From: Citrobacter koseri
GTDB lineage: Bacteria > Pseudomonadota > Gammaproteobacteria > Enterobacterales > Enterobacteriaceae
Assembly: GCA_900446925.1 (NCBI GenBank)
Contig: UAVY01000004.1
Span: 806,001-870,000 of the forward strand
Direction: 5' to 3'
DNA: 64,000 bases
Shown: one piece after another, positions 50,182-61,718 of the stretch
Position numbering within the stretch: the first letter of the stretch is position 1
How the letters are laid out: every line of letters starts with the position of its first letter
Notes under the pieces: model-generated
Databases searched by the model: none
Told to the model about the DNA's origin: nothing
What the model saw: the letters and a program-made list of their open reading frames with translations, nothing else
Position numbers and translations under genes: made by a program

Positions 50182-50365
50182 GATAATACTCCTGACAGGG
50201 TGACCGGGCTTCCCGGTTACGATGTAATAACTGCGCATAGTGTAAGAGGGAACGCGGCGATCGGCTTAACTATTCACATGAATTAAACTAATGGATAACC
50301 ACGTATTTACTAATGTTGGGACGGGAATCTCAAGTTGTGTTCTGCGCGTGTAAAGATAAGTATAG

Positions 50366-50944
50366 TCAGGGTCTCACGCCAATTTGCAGCGCCAGCTCAC
50401 GAATTATTCCGGCGGTCATTCCCCAGACGAAATAATGCTCATACCACGAAAGCCATACGCGATGTGAATCGCCGCGTCGATAAATATCCAGCGGATGATA
50501 ACGCCCCAGACGCAGGGCTTCTGAAAGCGGCATCTCAAAGACAGAGGCCACCTCATCTTCGCTGGCGTGATAATGCAGATTCGGGGGAATAATGCCGACC
50601 ACCGGCGTAACCTGAAAACCCGTGACGCTGTCTACGGGCGGCAGCACGCCAATCACTTCGACGGATTCCGGCGGGATTGCCACCTCTTCCTGCGCTTCAC
50701 GCAGCGCAGCGGCAATCAGCGACGCATCGCTGCTGTCAACGGCGCCGCCGGGGAACGCGACCTGACCGGCGTGTTTGCGCAGGCGTGCTGAACGCTGAGT
50801 CAGCAATAGACCCGGCCGGGCGCGGCGAACCACCGGGATCAGCACGGCAGCCTGACGATGGTTTAACGTCTCACCATTCACCTGCGGGCGCAAAAGTTGA
50901 AAGCGTGATAAAAAATCATCAAGGGTCAGGCTGCTGTTTTCCAC
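50366..50944 (-). CDS. nudL: NudL (YeaB), Nudix hydrolase
   Basis: A 192-residue Nudix hydrolase with a coenzyme-A pyrophosphatase-like relative. The Nudix box is [20 protein letters not shown] followed by EEVAI, with all conserved Glu and Arg. Start [20 protein letters not shown]. It lies 3 bp after pabB on the same strand and is probably translated from the pabB message. Intact. Confidence 0.93.
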   Translation of the reverse strand: MENSSLTLDDFLSRFQLLRPQVNGETLNHRQAAVLIPVVRRARPGLLLTQRSARLRKHAGQVAFPGGAVDSSDASLIAAALREAQEEVAIPPESVEVIGVLPPVDSVTGFQVTPVVGIIPPNLHYHASEDEVASVFEMPLSEALRLGRYHPLDIYRRGDSHRVWLSWYEHYFVWGMTAGIIRELALQIGVRP

Positions 50945-50947
50945 GAC

Positions 50948-52309
50948 TCAGTTCTCCAGTTGCTGCAAAATTCGATTCACTTTATCAAACGTCTCCTGAT
51001 ATTCCGCGTCCTCCTGGCTGTCCGCTACGATGCCGCCGCCCGCAGAGCAATAGAGATGCCCGTCTACAGCGGTAAGCGTGCGGATCGTGATGCTGGTGTC
51101 CATGTTGCCGCAAAAACTCAGGTAGCCGATGCTGCCGCACCAGGCGTTGCGTCTGTGCGGCTCCAGCGCGTCAATGATCTCCATCGCCCGGACTTTTGGC
51201 GCGCCGGTAATCGAACCGCCAGGAAAAGCGGCGCGCAGCAGATCGGTGGCATGTAAATTATCGGGCAAACGGGCGGTAATGGTACTGACAAGATGATGTA
51301 CCGCCGGGAAGGGTTCAACCACAAACAGCTCAGGAACCTTGACCGACCCCGGAACGGCAACGCGGCCGACGTCGTTACGCATCAAATCGACAATCATCAG
51401 GTTTTCTGCACGGTCTTTTGCCGACATCGCGAGCGTTAGCGCCTGCTGGCGATCCGCCTGCGGGTCGTCCAGCCGGGGAAGGGTGCCTTTGATTGGGCGA
51501 GTCTGAATGTGCCCCTCTTCGGACTGAATAAAGCGCTCGGGAGAAAGGCTCAGAATCGCACCGTCCTCCAGGCGCAAAAACGCGCTGAACGGGGCGCGGT
51601 TAGCGTGATTAAGCCGCACGAAGGCCAGCCATTCGTCTCCCTGATAGTCAGCCTGAAAACGCTGGGCGAGGTTAACCTGATAACAGTCGCCGCTGTGCAG
51701 CCAGCTCTGCACCTGGCGGAATTTTTCACCGTACTGCGCGCGGGTCATGTTTGATTGCCATGCGGAGGTCAACGCGAAAGGCTTTCGCACCGGCGCCTGC
51801 TGGCGTGCCAGCCACTCAAGGCGAGCGTGAACATCGGTATGGCTCAGCAGAGAGATGGTCTGTCTGCGATGATCGACGATTAAGGCCCAGTCGTAAATGC
51901 CGATCGCCATATCCGGCAGGGTGATATCGCGCTGTGCGAGCGTGGGCAGGGATTCAAAACGGCGGCCAAGGTCGTAACCTAACAGCCCCAGCGCGCCGCC
52001 CTGAAACGGCAGATTGGGGTCATATGGCGGCTGGATGCCCGCAGACGCCAGCGCCGCCTGCAACACGGTCATGGGATCGTCGGCGGTCGTGGTCGTGCCA
52101 TGCTTATCGCGCACGCGGGTCTCTTCGCCGTGTGTCGACAGCGTTGCCACGGGGTCGGCCACCAGAATATCAAAACGATTATGCGGATGTTCAGCATGGC
52201 CGGAATGCAGCAGCATGGCCCAGGGCTGATGGCTCAGCGGGGCAAAATAGTACTCGGCGGCGTCCGGGCGCCACGGTAAAATAATAACAGCGGGTGATAA
52301 TGTCTTCAT
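50948..52309 (-). CDS. pabB: PabB, aminodeoxychorismate synthase component I
   Basis: PabB, with PabA, makes 4-amino-4-deoxychorismate for p-aminobenzoate and folate. The 453-residue protein is intact. Chorismate-binding segments are seen: SPERFIQSEEGHIQTRPIKG with the catalytic lysine in the PIKGT motif, DRAENLMIVDLMRNDVGRVA, and AAFPGGSITGAPKVRAMEII with WCGSIGYLSF. Divergent from yoaH, cotranscribed with nudL. Confidence 0.95.
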   Translation of the reverse strand: MKTLSPAVIILPWRPDAAEYYFAPLSHQPWAMLLHSGHAEHPHNRFDILVADPVATLSTHGEETRVRDKHGTTTTADDPMTVLQAALASAGIQPPYDPNLPFQGGALGLLGYDLGRRFESLPTLAQRDITLPDMAIGIYDWALIVDHRRQTISLLSHTDVHARLEWLARQQAPVRKPFALTSAWQSNMTRAQYGEKFRQVQSWLHSGDCYQVNLAQRFQADYQGDEWLAFVRLNHANRAPFSAFLRLEDGAILSLSPERFIQSEEGHIQTRPIKGTLPRLDDPQADRQQALTLAMSAKDRAENLMIVDLMRNDVGRVAVPGSVKVPELFVVEPFPAVHHLVSTITARLPDNLHATDLLRAAFPGGSITGAPKVRAMEIIDALEPHRRNAWCGSIGYLSFCGNMDTSITIRTLTAVDGHLYCSAGGGIVADSQEDAEYQETFDKVNRILQQLEN

Positions 52310-52381
52310 CGGTCCTGGTCTACTGGCTATGTGCCGGGTAGCATGAAATAATTAGCGCAGACAATTTAGCAGGAGTTAACA

Positions 52382-52561
52382 ATGTTTGCAGGTTTACCTT
52401 CACTCAGCCACGAGCAGCAACAAAAAGCGGTAGAGCGCATTCAGGAACTGATGTCGCAAGGAATGAGCAGCGGACAGGCAATCGCGCAGGTGGCGGATGA
52501 ACTGCGCGCCACCCATACCGGCGAGCGGATCGTGGCGCGTTTTGAGGATGAGGACGAATAA
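52382..52561 (+). CDS. yoaH: YoaH, UPF0181 small protein
   Basis: A 59-residue acidic protein ([20 protein letters not shown]) ending [11 protein letters not shown], typical of UPF0181; function unknown. It starts at ATG 52382 with AGGAG upstream and lies between divergent pabB and convergent yoaB. Intact. Confidence 0.92.
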
Positions 52562-52568
52562 CGTCGCG

Positions 52569-52914
52569 TTACACTGCGGCGATAATCTTGATCTCAACTC
52601 TGTATTTCGGGTTCATCAGCCCGGCCTGCACCGTGCAACGTACCGGCGCGTGACCGGCAACGACCCACGCGTCCCAGGCTTTATTCATGGCGGCAAAATC
52701 GCTTTTATCGGCCAGGAAAATAGTGGCATCAAGAATACGTGACTTACGGGTGCCCTGTTTTTCCCAGCGCCGCATCAATTTGCGCCAGCGTGTTGGCGGT
52801 CTGTTCAAACGCATCGGCGTCGAGGTTTTCCGGCACACCGGTGTAATAAAGCGTGTTGTTATGGATTACTACATCAGACCAACGATCTTCGGCATCAATA
52901 CGTATGATAGTCAT
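52569..52914 (-). CDS. yoaB: YoaB, RidA-family protein (one frameshift)
   Basis: A small RidA/YjgF-type protein; the family destroys reactive enamines and imines. From 52914 (MTIIRIDAEDRWSDVVIHNN) it reads TLYYTGVPENLDADAFEQTA, then an extra base near 52763 (GG for G) breaks the frame; the second part reads KQGTRKSRILDATIFLADKS and ends KYRVEIKIIAAV with the conserved Arg in APVRCTVQAG. The span is 115 codons plus one base. Convergent with yoaH. Confidence 0.9.
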
Positions 52915-53043
52915 AAATCATTCCTCGTTAACTTTCCGTTCGACGCGGCAAGACTGCCATAATGTTGCGTTGCCGTCACCTCTTCAACTGGCGTAAGCGA
53001 CGGCGTCCTGACATAATCCCTGTTCAAATCAACAGGGGGTAGT

Positions 53044-54957
53044 GTGACGGACGATTTTGCAGCAGACGGTCAGTTGGCTAAAGCGATACCGGGATTTAAA
53101 CCGCGCGAACCACAGCGGCAGATGGCCGTTGCCGTCACGCATGCTATTGAAAAATCACAACCGCTTGTTGTCGAAGCCGGGACGGGAACAGGCAAAACCT
53201 ATGCCTACCTCGCGCCGGCGTTACGCGCCGGAAAAAAAGTGATCATCTCGACGGGATCGAAAGCGTTGCAGGATCAGCTCTACAGTCGCGATCTTCCCAC
53301 CGTCTCAAACGCCCTCAAATTCACCGGTAAACTGGCGCTGTTGAAAGGGCGCTCTAACTATCTTTGTCTGGAACGTCTCGAACAGCAAGCGCTGGCGGGC
53401 GGCGATTTGCCGGTACAAATTTTAAGCGATGTGATTTTGCTGCGGTCGTGGTCGAATCAAACCGAAGACGGCGACATCAGTACCTGCGTCAGCGTAGCGG
53501 AAGACTCGCAGGCGTGGCCCGCTGGTCACCAGCACCAATGACAACTGTCTGGGCAGCGACTGCCCGCTGTATAAAGACTGTTTTGTGGTTAAAGCGGCGT
53601 AAAAAGGCGATGGACGCCGATGTGGTTATCGTCAACCACCATCTTTTCCTCGCGGATATGGTGGTCAAAGAGAGTGGGTTTGGCGAACTGATCCCGGAGG
53701 CGGAGGTGATGATCTTCGATGAGGCCCACCAGCTTCCTGATATTGCCAGCCAGTATTTCGGCCAGTCGCTCTCCAGCCGACAGCTTCTCGACCTGGCGAA
53801 AGATTTTACCATCGCCTACCGCACGGAATTGAAAGATACCCAGCAGTTGCAGAAATGCGCCGACCGACTGGCGCAGAGTGCGCAGGATTTTCGCCTGCAA
53901 CTGGGCGAGCCGGGCTATCGCGGAAATTTACGTGAGCTGCTGGCCGACCCACGGGTACAGCGCGCGCTATTGCTGCTCGACGATACGCTTGAGCTTTGCT
54001 ACGACGTGGCAAAACTGTCTCTGGGGGCGTTCCGCATTGCTGGATGCCGCTTTCGAGCGTGCGACCTTGTATCGCGCGCGGCTGAAACGCTTAAAAGAGA
54101 TCAACCAGCCAGGGTACAGCTACTGGTACGAATGCACGTCGCGCCATTTCACGCTGGCGCTCACTCCGCTTACGGTCGCGGATAAATTCAAAGAGGTGAT
54201 GGCGCAGAAACCCGGCAGCTGGATTTTTACCTCTGCCACGTTGTCGGTGAACGACGATCTCCATCACTTTACGTTGCGGCTGGGCATTGAACAGGCCGAA
54301 TCGATGCTGTTACCCAGTCCGTTCGACTATACCCGCCAGGCGCTGTTGTGCGTGCCGCGTAACCTGCCGCAGACCAACCAACCGGGCTCTGCCCGACAGC
54401 TGGCGGCAATGTTAAGACCGATCATCGAAGCCAACAATGGCCGCTGCTTTATGCTGTGTACGTCGCATGCCATGATGCGCGATCTGGCGGAACAGTTCCG
54501 CGCCACCATGACGCTGCCCGTCCTGTTGCAGGGCGAAACCAGCAAAGGTCAACTGCTGCAACAGTTCGTCAGCGCCGGTAATGCGCTACTGGTCGCAACC
54601 AGCAGCTTCTGGGAAGGGGTGGATGTGCGCGGCGATACGCTGTCGCTGGTGATTATCGATAAATTACCTTTTACCTCTCCTGACGATCCCTTGCTGAAAG
54701 CGCGGATGGAGGATTGTCGTTTGCGCGGCGGCGATCCGTTTGATGAAGTGCAGCTACCCGACGCGGTCATCACGCTGAAACAAGGGGTGGGGCGTCTGAT
54801 TCGCGATTCCGACGATCGTGGGGTGTTGGTGATTTGTGATAACCGGCTGGTGATGCGGCCGTATGGCGCCACCTTCCTGGCGAGCCTGCCGCCCACGCCG
54901 CGCACCCGGGACATCGCCCGCGCCGTCAGATTTCTCGCCATACCAACGGCCGAGTAA
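53044..54957 (+). CDS. yoaA: YoaA, DinG-family helicase (frameshifted)
   Basis: An XPD/DinG-family iron-sulfur DNA helicase that, in E. coli, binds the HolC subunit and helps repair stalled replication. GTG 53044 (TDDFAADGQLAKAIPGFKPR). Walker A VVEAGTGTGKTYAYLAPALR, cluster cysteines in the NDNCLGSDCP/YKDCF region, DEAH box MIFDEAHQLPD, and later motifs TSATLSVNDD, SFWEGVDVRG and LKQGVGRLIRDSDDRG. Extra bases near 53517, 53600 and 54030 break it. The span is 637 codons plus three bases. tsaB lies 57 bp downstream. Confidence 0.93.
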
Positions 54958-55014
54958 TTTGTTACGGAGTATGGTAAGATGCGCGCCATTTTATTGATTT
55001 AAGCACGAAGACCC

Positions 55015-55710
55015 ATGCGAATTCTGGCTATCGATACCGCCACAGAAGCGTGTTCCGTTGCCCTGTGGAATGACGGTAATATCAACGCTCATTTTGAGCT
55101 TTGCCCACGAGAACATACCCAACGTATTTTGCCGATGGTGCAGGATATCCTGGCCGCCAACAGCATTACGCTTACCGATATCGACGCGCTGGCGTTTGGT
55201 CGCGGCCCCGGCAGTTTTACCGGCGTGCGTATTGGCATTGGCATTGCGCAGGGGCTGGCGCTGGGCGCGAACCTGCCGATGACTGGCGTTTCAACGCTGG
55301 CGACAATGGCGCAGGGCGCCTGGCGTAAAAGCGGCGCGACGCGCGTGCTGGCGGCGATTGACGCACGTATGGGCGAAGTCTACTGGGCGGAATACCAGCG
55401 TGATGAAAATGGCGTCTGGCACGGGGAAGAGACCGAGGCCGTGTTAAATCCCGGGCTGGTTAGCGAACGGTTGAAGCAGCTTTCCGGGGAGTGGGCTACT
55501 GTTGGCACTGGCTGGCCTGCATGGCCCGATCTGGGTAAAGACAGCGGTCTGGCTTTGCGCGATGGCGACGTTCTGCTTCAGGCGGCGGAGGATATGCTGC
55601 CTCTCGCCAGTCAGATGCTGGCAGCGGGGAAAACCGTCGCGGTTGAACAGGCCGAACCGGTTTATTTACGTAACAACGTCGCGTGGAAGAAACTTCCGGG
55701 CAAAGAATGA
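55015..55710 (+). CDS. tsaB: TsaB (YeaZ), t6A tRNA modification protein
   Basis: TsaB, with TsaC, TsaD and TsaE, makes N6-threonylcarbamoyladenosine at position 37 of tRNAs. The 231-residue ASKHA-fold protein starts [20 protein letters not shown] and has the conserved [20 protein letters not shown]. It is essential in E. coli. Intact. Confidence 0.96.
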   Translation: MRILAIDTATEACSVALWNDGNINAHFELCPREHTQRILPMVQDILAANSITLTDIDALAFGRGPGSFTGVRIGIGIAQGLALGANLPMTGVSTLATMAQGAWRKSGATRVLAAIDARMGEVYWAEYQRDENGVWHGEETEAVLNPGLVSERLKQLSGEWATVGTGWPAWPDLGKDSGLALRDGDVLLQAAEDMLPLASQMLAAGKTVAVEQAEPVYLRNNVAWKKLPGKE

Positions 55711-55809
55711 ATCTCAGTATTATCACCCTGAATAATTTGAACGTAGCTGTTACACACAGGCAGTTTGAAGTATGACGAGAATATGTGCTGAGAAAAAAGG
55801 AGTCGCACT

Positions 55810-56391
55810 ATGGCGGTTCAACAACAGGTAATGAAAGGAATTCTGGCGGGAGTGGTCGCGTTAACGCTGAGTGGCTGCGTTACCGTCCCGGATGCCATCA
55901 AAGGTTCCAGTCCCACGCCGCAGCAGAATCTGGTGCGGGTTATGAATGCGCCGCAGCTGTACGTCGGCCAGGAAGCGCGTTTTGGCGGTAAAGTGGTGGA
56001 TGTGCAAAACCAGCAGGGAAAAACGCGGCTGGAAATCGCCAGCGTGCCGCTTGATAACGGCGCGCGTCCGATCCTCGGTGAGGCTTCGCGAGGGCGGATT
56101 TATGCCGACGTGAACGGCTTCCTTGACCCGGTAGACTTCCGTGGGCAACTGGTGACGGTCGTCGGGCCGATTACCGGCACGGTGGACGGTAAGGTCGGCA
56201 GTACGCCGTATAAGTTTATGCTGATGCAGGCAACGGGCTATAAACGCTGGCACCTTACTCAGCAGATCGTCATGCCGCCGCAGCCGATTGATCCCTGGTT
56301 CTACGGTGGACGAGGCTGGCCGTACGGCTATGGCGGTTGGGGATGGTATAACCCAGGCCCTGCACAGGTTCAAACGATCGTAACTGAATAA
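55810..56391 (+). CDS. yeaY: YeaY, Slp-family outer-membrane lipoprotein
   Basis: A 193-residue Slp-family lipoprotein of unknown function. The lipobox is TLSGC (cleavage before C, about residue 23) after the short signal [18 protein letters not shown]. Mature part: [20 protein letters not shown], then a glycine- and tyrosine-rich C-terminus ([20 protein letters not shown]). In E. coli it is transcribed by sigma-E. It lies 99 bp after tsaB. Intact. Confidence 0.93.
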   Translation: MAVQQQVMKGILAGVVALTLSGCVTVPDAIKGSSPTPQQNLVRVMNAPQLYVGQEARFGGKVVDVQNQQGKTRLEIASVPLDNGARPILGEASRGRIYADVNGFLDPVDFRGQLVTVVGPITGTVDGKVGSTPYKFMLMQATGYKRWHLTQQIVMPPQPIDPWFYGGRGWPYGYGGWGWYNPGPAQVQTIVTE

Positions 56392-56506
56392 CCCCTTGTT
56401 TTATCAGTAAAAGAGACAGCGGCTGGTCCGCTGTTTCTGCATTAATACGGACATAAGAAAAATAAATAGTGACGCGCTTCGCAACCTTTTCGTTGAGTGA
56501 TTAATA

Positions 56507-56523
56507 AACTGGTACGCTGAGTT
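56507..56523. promoter_or_regulatory. FadR-like operator upstream of fadD
   Basis: AACTGGTACGCTGAGTT partly matches the FadR consensus AGCTGGTCCGACCTGTT (conserved CTGGT and GTT arms) and sits at the fadD promoter, as in E. coli. Repression in the absence of long-chain acyl-CoA is the expected effect. Confidence 0.5.
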
Positions 56524-56595
56524 AATATTATGTTAACGACTTGTTTAATAACTGGGGTTGCGATGACGACGAACACTCATTTTAGAGGTGATGCT

Positions 56596-58285
56596 TTGAA
56601 GAAGGTTTGGCTTAACCGATATCCCGCTGATGTCCCGGCGGAGATCAATCCTGACCGTTATCAATCCCTGGTTGAATTATTTGAACATGCCGTCGTGCGT
56701 TACGCCGACCAGCCTGCGTTCGTCAATATGGGGGGAGGTGATGACCTTCCGCAAACTGGAAGAGCGCAGCCGGGCATTCGCGGCCTATTTGCAGGAAGGG
56801 CTGGGCCTCAAAAAAGGCGACCGCGTCGCGCTAATGATGCCGAATCTGCTGCAATACCCGGTCGCGCTGTTTGGTATTTTGCGCGCCGGGATGATCGTCG
56901 TGAATGTCAACCCGCTGTATACGCCGCGTGAGCTTGAGCATCAGCTCAATGACAGCGGGGCGTCGGCTATCGTGATCGTCTCTAACTTTGCCCACACGCT
57001 GGAAAAAGTGGTCGATAAAACGTCCGTACAGCACGTAATTCTGACGCGCATGGGCGACCAGCTTTCTACTGCGAAAGGTACGCTGGTTAACTTTGTCGTG
57101 AAATACATTAAGCGTCTGGTGCCGAAATATCACCTGCCGGATGCGATCTCTTTTCGCCGCGCGCTACACGCAGGTTATCGGATGCAGTACGTGAAGCCTG
57201 AGCTGGTCACCGAAGATCTGGCGTTCCTGCAATACACGGGCGGTACAACCGGCGTAGCGAAAGGCGCGATGCTGACGCACCGCAACATGCTGGCAAACCT
57301 GGAGCAGGTAAAAGGCACCTACGGGCCGTTGCTGCATGAGGGGAAAGAGCTGGTGGTGACGGCGTTGCCGCTGTATCACATTTTCGCGTTGACTATGAAC
57401 TGTCTGCTGTTTATTGAACTGGGCGGGCAAAACCTGCTCATCACTAACCCGCGCGACATTCCGGGCATGGGTGAAAGAGCTGGCGAAATATCCGTTTACT
57501 GCGATGACCGGGCGTTAACACCCTGTTTAACGCCTTGCTGAACAACAAAGAATTCCAGCAACTGGACTTCTCTACGTTGCACCTTTCTGCTGGCGGCGGT
57601 ATGCCGGTACAGCACGCGGTTGCAGAACGTTGGGTGAAACTGGACCGGACAATATTTGCTTGAAGGCTACGGTCTGACCGAGTGCGCGCCGTTGGTCAGC
57701 GTGAACCCGCATGATATCGATTATCACAGCGGCAGTATCGGGCTGCCCGTTCCCTCTACCGATGTAAAACTGGTGGATGACGAGGGCAACGAGGTGCCAA
57801 CAGGCGAGCCTGGCGAGCTGTGCGTGAAGGGGCCGCAGGTGATGCTGGGATACTGGCAGCGCCCGGACGCGACGGATGAAATCGTCAAAGACGGCTGGCT
57901 TTACACGGGGATATCGCGGTGATTGATGACGAAGGGTTCCTGCGCATCGTCGATCGCAAAAAAGATATGATTCTGGTTTCCGGCTTTAACGTCTATCCTA
58001 ATGAAATTGAAGATGTGGTGATGCAGCATCCTGGCGTTCAGGAAGTGGCGGCAGTCGGCGTACCTTCGGGCAGCAGCGGTGAAAGCGTGAAAATCTTTGT
58101 CGTGAAGGAAAGACCCGGCGTTGACCGACGAGGCATTGATTACCTTCTGTCGTCGCCAGTTGACGGGGTATAAAGTGCCGAAGCTGGTGGAGTTTCGCGA
58201 CGAACTGCCTAAATCGAACGTCGGAAAAATTTTACGACGAGAATTACGTGACGAAGCGCGTGGCAAAGTAGACAATAAAGCCTGA
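56596..58285 (+). CDS. fadD: FadD, long-chain fatty acyl-CoA ligase (six frameshifts)
   Basis: FadD activates imported long-chain fatty acids to acyl-CoA at the inner membrane. The TTG start at 56596 ([20 protein letters not shown]) is the family start; an upstream ATG at 56530 is not conserved. Signature [20 protein letters not shown] and the late [15 protein letters not shown] and [18 protein letters not shown] are present. Extra G near 56733, 57469, 57513, 57645 and 58106, and a missing G near 57909, break it. The net +4 agrees exactly with 562 codons plus four bases. Ends GKVDNKA. Confidence 0.95.
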
Positions 58286-58305
58286 GCTTTAAGCAAGTCG
58301 CCAGA

Positions 58306-58331
58306 CGCCGGTTAAGCCGGCGTTTTTTTTT
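58306..58331 (+). terminator. Terminator after fadD
   Basis: ACGCCGGTTAAGCCGGCGT hairpin followed by a run of eight T, between fadD and rnd. Confidence 0.85.
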
Positions 58332-58355
58332 GGCGCAAACTAAAGAGAATATGAT

Positions 58356-59486
58356 TTGAATTACCAAATGATCACTACGGACGACGCGCTGGCGACGTTA
58401 TGTGAAGCGGTTCGGGCATTTCCGGCGATTGCTCTTGATACGGAGTTTGTCCGTACGCGCACCTATTACCCGCAACTTGGGCTTATCCAGCTGTTTGGAT
58501 GGCGAGCATGTCGCCCTGATTGATCCTCACGGCATTACCGGACTGGTCGCCTCTGCGCGCCGTGTTGCGTGATACCGCGATAACCAAATTTTTGCATGCG
58601 GGCAGCGAAGATCTGGAGGTTTTTCTCAACACCTTCGGAGAACTGCCGCAACCGCTGATCGATACGCAGATCCTTGCCGCATTTTGCGGCCGCCCCTTGT
58701 CCTGGGGTTTTGCCGCGATGGTCGAGGAGTTTACGGGGTGTCGCGCTGGATAAAAGTGAGTCCCGTACCGACTGGCTGGCAAGACCGTTAACCGAACGTC
58801 AGTGTGAGTATGCGGCGGCGGACGTCTGGTATTTGTTACCGATCACCAAAAAACTGATGGTCGAAACCGAAGCATCCGGCTGGCTGCCTGCGGCGCTGGA
58901 TGAGTGCCGTCTGATGCAGCAACGTCGTCAGGAAATTCTGGCGCCGGAAGATGCCTGGCGTGACATCACCAATGCGTGGCAGTTGCGTACCCGTCAACTG
59001 GCCTGCCTGCAACTGCTGGCCGACTGGCGGCTGCGCAAGGCGCGTGAGCGCGATCTGGCGGTCAACTTTGTGGTGCGCGAAGAGCACCTGTGGGCGGTGG
59101 CGCGCTATATGCCGGGGAGCCTGGGCGAACTGGACAGCCTGGGGCTTTCTGGCAGCGAAATTCGTTTTCACGGTAAGACGCTGATCGCGTTAGTGGAGAA
59201 GGCGCAGGCGCTGCCGGAAGAGACGCTGCCGGAACCCTTGCTGAACCTGATGGATATGCCAGGCTATCGCAAGGCGTTTAAAGCCATCAAAGCGCTGGTG
59301 GCGGACGTTAGCGCGACGCACAACGTCAGTGCGGAATTGCTGGCGTCGCGTCGGCAAATCAACCAGTTGCTTAACTGGCACTGGAAGTTAAAACCGCAGG
59401 CCACGCAGCCGGAACTTATCTCCGGCTGGCGTGCGGAACTGATGGCGGAAAAACTGCGGAATCTGTTGCAGGAATATCCGCTGTAA
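58356..59486 (+). CDS. rnd: RNase D (three frameshifts)
   Basis: RNase D is a 3'-5' exoribonuclease that trims tRNA precursors. The TTG start at 58356 (NYQMITTDDALATLCEAVRA) follows the E. coli gene. DEDDy motifs: ALDTEFVRTRTYYPQLG, HAGSEDLEVF and CEYAAADVWYLLP; then HRDC domains (RTRQLACLQLLADWRLRKAR). Extra G near 58499, 58543 and 58737 break the first third; from 58674 the frame is open to 59486. Span is 376 codons plus three bases. Confidence 0.94.
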
Positions 59487-59521
59487 TACGGATGATGGCT
59501 GCTATCCGGCCGGCTCCGTCA

Positions 59522-60609
59522 TTAGCGCAGCGCCTGACAGATAGCCTCCGCCATCTGCCGAGTGGAGGCGGCGCCTTTCAGATCCGGTGTTTTCGGGCCG
59601 TCGGCGATAACTTGCTCAATGGCCGCGAGAATACCGTCATGTGCCTCCCGGTAGCGCGTATCGCCATTGCCGAGGAAATCCAGCATCATGGCGCCCGCCC
59701 AGATGGTGGCAACAGGGTTGGCGATATTCTTGCCGTATATATCCGGCGCAGAGCCGTGTACCGGTTCAAACAGCGACGGGAATGTGCGTTCCGGGTTCAG
59801 GTTTGCGGAAGGCGCAATGCCGATGGTGCCGGTACAGGCCGGGCCAAGATCGGACAGAATATCGCCAAACAGATTTGAGGCGACAACCACGTCAAAGCGC
59901 TCCGGCTGCATGGACAAAGCGGGCGCACAGAATGTCGATATGGCTGCTTATCCCAACGAATCTCCGGGTAGTGCTGCGCCATTGCTTCAACGCGTTCATC
60001 CCAGAAAGGCATACTGATGGCCAGGCCGTTGGATTTGGTGGCGGACGTCAGCGTTTTGCGCGGTCGGCTTTGCGCCAGCTCAAAGGCGTAGCGCAGAATG
60101 CGATCCACTCCGCGCCGGGTAAATACCGACTCCTGGAATCACCACTTCGTGCTCGGTTCCGGCATTAACGCGCCCGCCCAGCGAGGAGTATTCCCCTTCG
60201 GTGTTCTCGCGCACGACGTAGAAATCAATATCTCCCGCTTTTTTTTCCGGCCAGCGGGCAGGGAACGCCGGGAAACAGGACGTACCGGACGCAGGTTAAC
60301 GTACTGGTCAAATTCGCGGCGGAATTTCAGCAGCGATCCCCACAATGAAACATGGTCCGGGACGGTATCCGGCCAGCCGACGGCGCCGAAATAGATCGCA
60401 TCAAACGATTTTAGCTGCGCATGCCAGTCGTCAGGCATCATCGCACCGTGATGCGCATAATATTCGCAGCTGGCCCACTCAATCGGCTCAAAGCTGAGCG
60501 AGAGATCCCAGCGTTCGGCGGCGGTCTGCAATACGCGAATACCTTCAGGCAGGACTTCTTTACCAATACCGTCTCCGGGAATAGCGGCAATACGACAGGT
60601 TTTCTTCAT
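59522..60609 (-). CDS. dmlA: DmlA-like D-malate dehydrogenase (frameshifted)
   Basis: A beta-decarboxylating dehydrogenase of the isopropylmalate/isocitrate/tartrate dehydrogenase family, most like E. coli DmlA, which oxidises D-malate to pyruvate and CO2. From 60609: MKKTCRIAAIPGDGIGKEVL, YFGAVGWPDTVPDHVSLWGS, LLKFRREFDQYVNLRPVR, REN-type ENTEGEYSSLGG region across a break, FDVVVASNLFGDILSDLGPA and FEPVHGSAPDIYGKNIANP. Breaks near 60260, 60133 and 59925. The span is 362 codons plus two bases. Its divergent partner is dmlR. Confidence 0.88.
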
Positions 60610-60712
60610 ACCAGCTCTCACTTATCAGCAGTCAAAATTGACTTACCCCTTATCCTATAATTGACTGATTGAGAGTTAATCCTTCCAACTGGTGAAACAT
60701 AAAACACAGATC

Positions 60713-61630
60713 ATGAATAATCTGCCTCTCCTGAATGATTTACGCGTCTTTATGCGGGTTGCCCGGCGTGCGGGTTTTAGCTCGGTTGCGGAAGAGCTGG
60801 GCGTTTCGCCGGCGTTTATCAGCAAACGGGTGGCGTTGCTGGAGCAGACGCTGAACGTGGTGCTGCTCCACCGAACGACCCGGCGGGTGACGATCACGGA
60901 AGAGGGCGAGCGTATTTACGAATGGGCGCAGCGCATTTTGCAGGATGTGGATCAGATGATGGATGAGCTGTCTGACGTGCGGCAAGTCCCACAAGGTATG
61001 CTGCGTATTATCAGCAGTTTTGGCTTCGGTCGGCGGATTGTTGCGCCCGCGCTGTCGGCGCTGGCGAAGCAGTATCCACAGCTGGAGTTGCGGTTTGACG
61101 TTGAGGACAGGCTGGTAGATCTGGTGAATGAAGGGGTCGATCTTGATATTCGTATTGGTGATGAGATTGCCTCTAATTTAATCGCGCATAAGCTTGGAAC
61201 CAATTACCGCATTTTATGCGCATCACCGGCGTTTCTGGCGCAACACGGCACGCCGAAGCAGCTCAGCGATCTGGCAGCCTTTCCGTGTCTGGTGATTAAA
61301 GAGCGTGACCATCCCTTTGGCGTCTGGCAGTTGCGCACAAAAGAACGGGAATATTCGATCAAAGTGACAGGGTCACTGTCCTCCAACCACGGTGAGATTG
61401 TGCATCAATGGTGTCTGGACGGGCAGGGCATTGCGTTGCGGTCGTGGTGGGATGTCTGCGATAACATTGCCAGCGGCCATCTGGTGCAGGTTCTGCCGGA
61501 ATATTATCAGCCTGCCAATATCTGGGCGGTCTCTGCTTCCCGTCTTTCCTCGTCGGCAAAAATTCGCATTACGGTTGAATTTCTGCGCCGCTATTTTCAG
61601 GAGCGCTACCCGAAGTTCAGCCTGGAATAA
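60713..61630 (+). CDS. dmlR: DmlR-like LysR-family regulator
   Basis: A 305-residue LysR-type regulator nearly identical in its first 110 residues to E. coli DmlR, the D-malate-responsive activator of dmlA. Start ATG 60713 (MNNLPLLNDLRVFMRVARRA); N-terminal helix-turn-helix (SSVAEELGVSPAFISKRVAL) and C-terminal effector domain (RYFQERYPKFSLE end). It is divergent from dmlA across 103 bp, the arrangement of a regulator and its target. Intact. Confidence 0.9.
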   Translation: MNNLPLLNDLRVFMRVARRAGFSSVAEELGVSPAFISKRVALLEQTLNVVLLHRTTRRVTITEEGERIYEWAQRILQDVDQMMDELSDVRQVPQGMLRIISSFGFGRRIVAPALSALAKQYPQLELRFDVEDRLVDLVNEGVDLDIRIGDEIASNLIAHKLGTNYRILCASPAFLAQHGTPKQLSDLAAFPCLVIKERDHPFGVWQLRTKEREYSIKVTGSLSSNHGEIVHQWCLDGQGIALRSWWDVCDNIASGHLVQVLPEYYQPANIWAVSASRLSSSAKIRITVEFLRRYFQERYPKFSLE

Positions 61631-61718
61631 GCACCACCGCGTTACTGTTTATGGCACAGCAGCAAATAAAAGGCAGAATACTCTGCCTTTTTATCGCGTT
61701 ACGTTATCCGAAAAGAGA

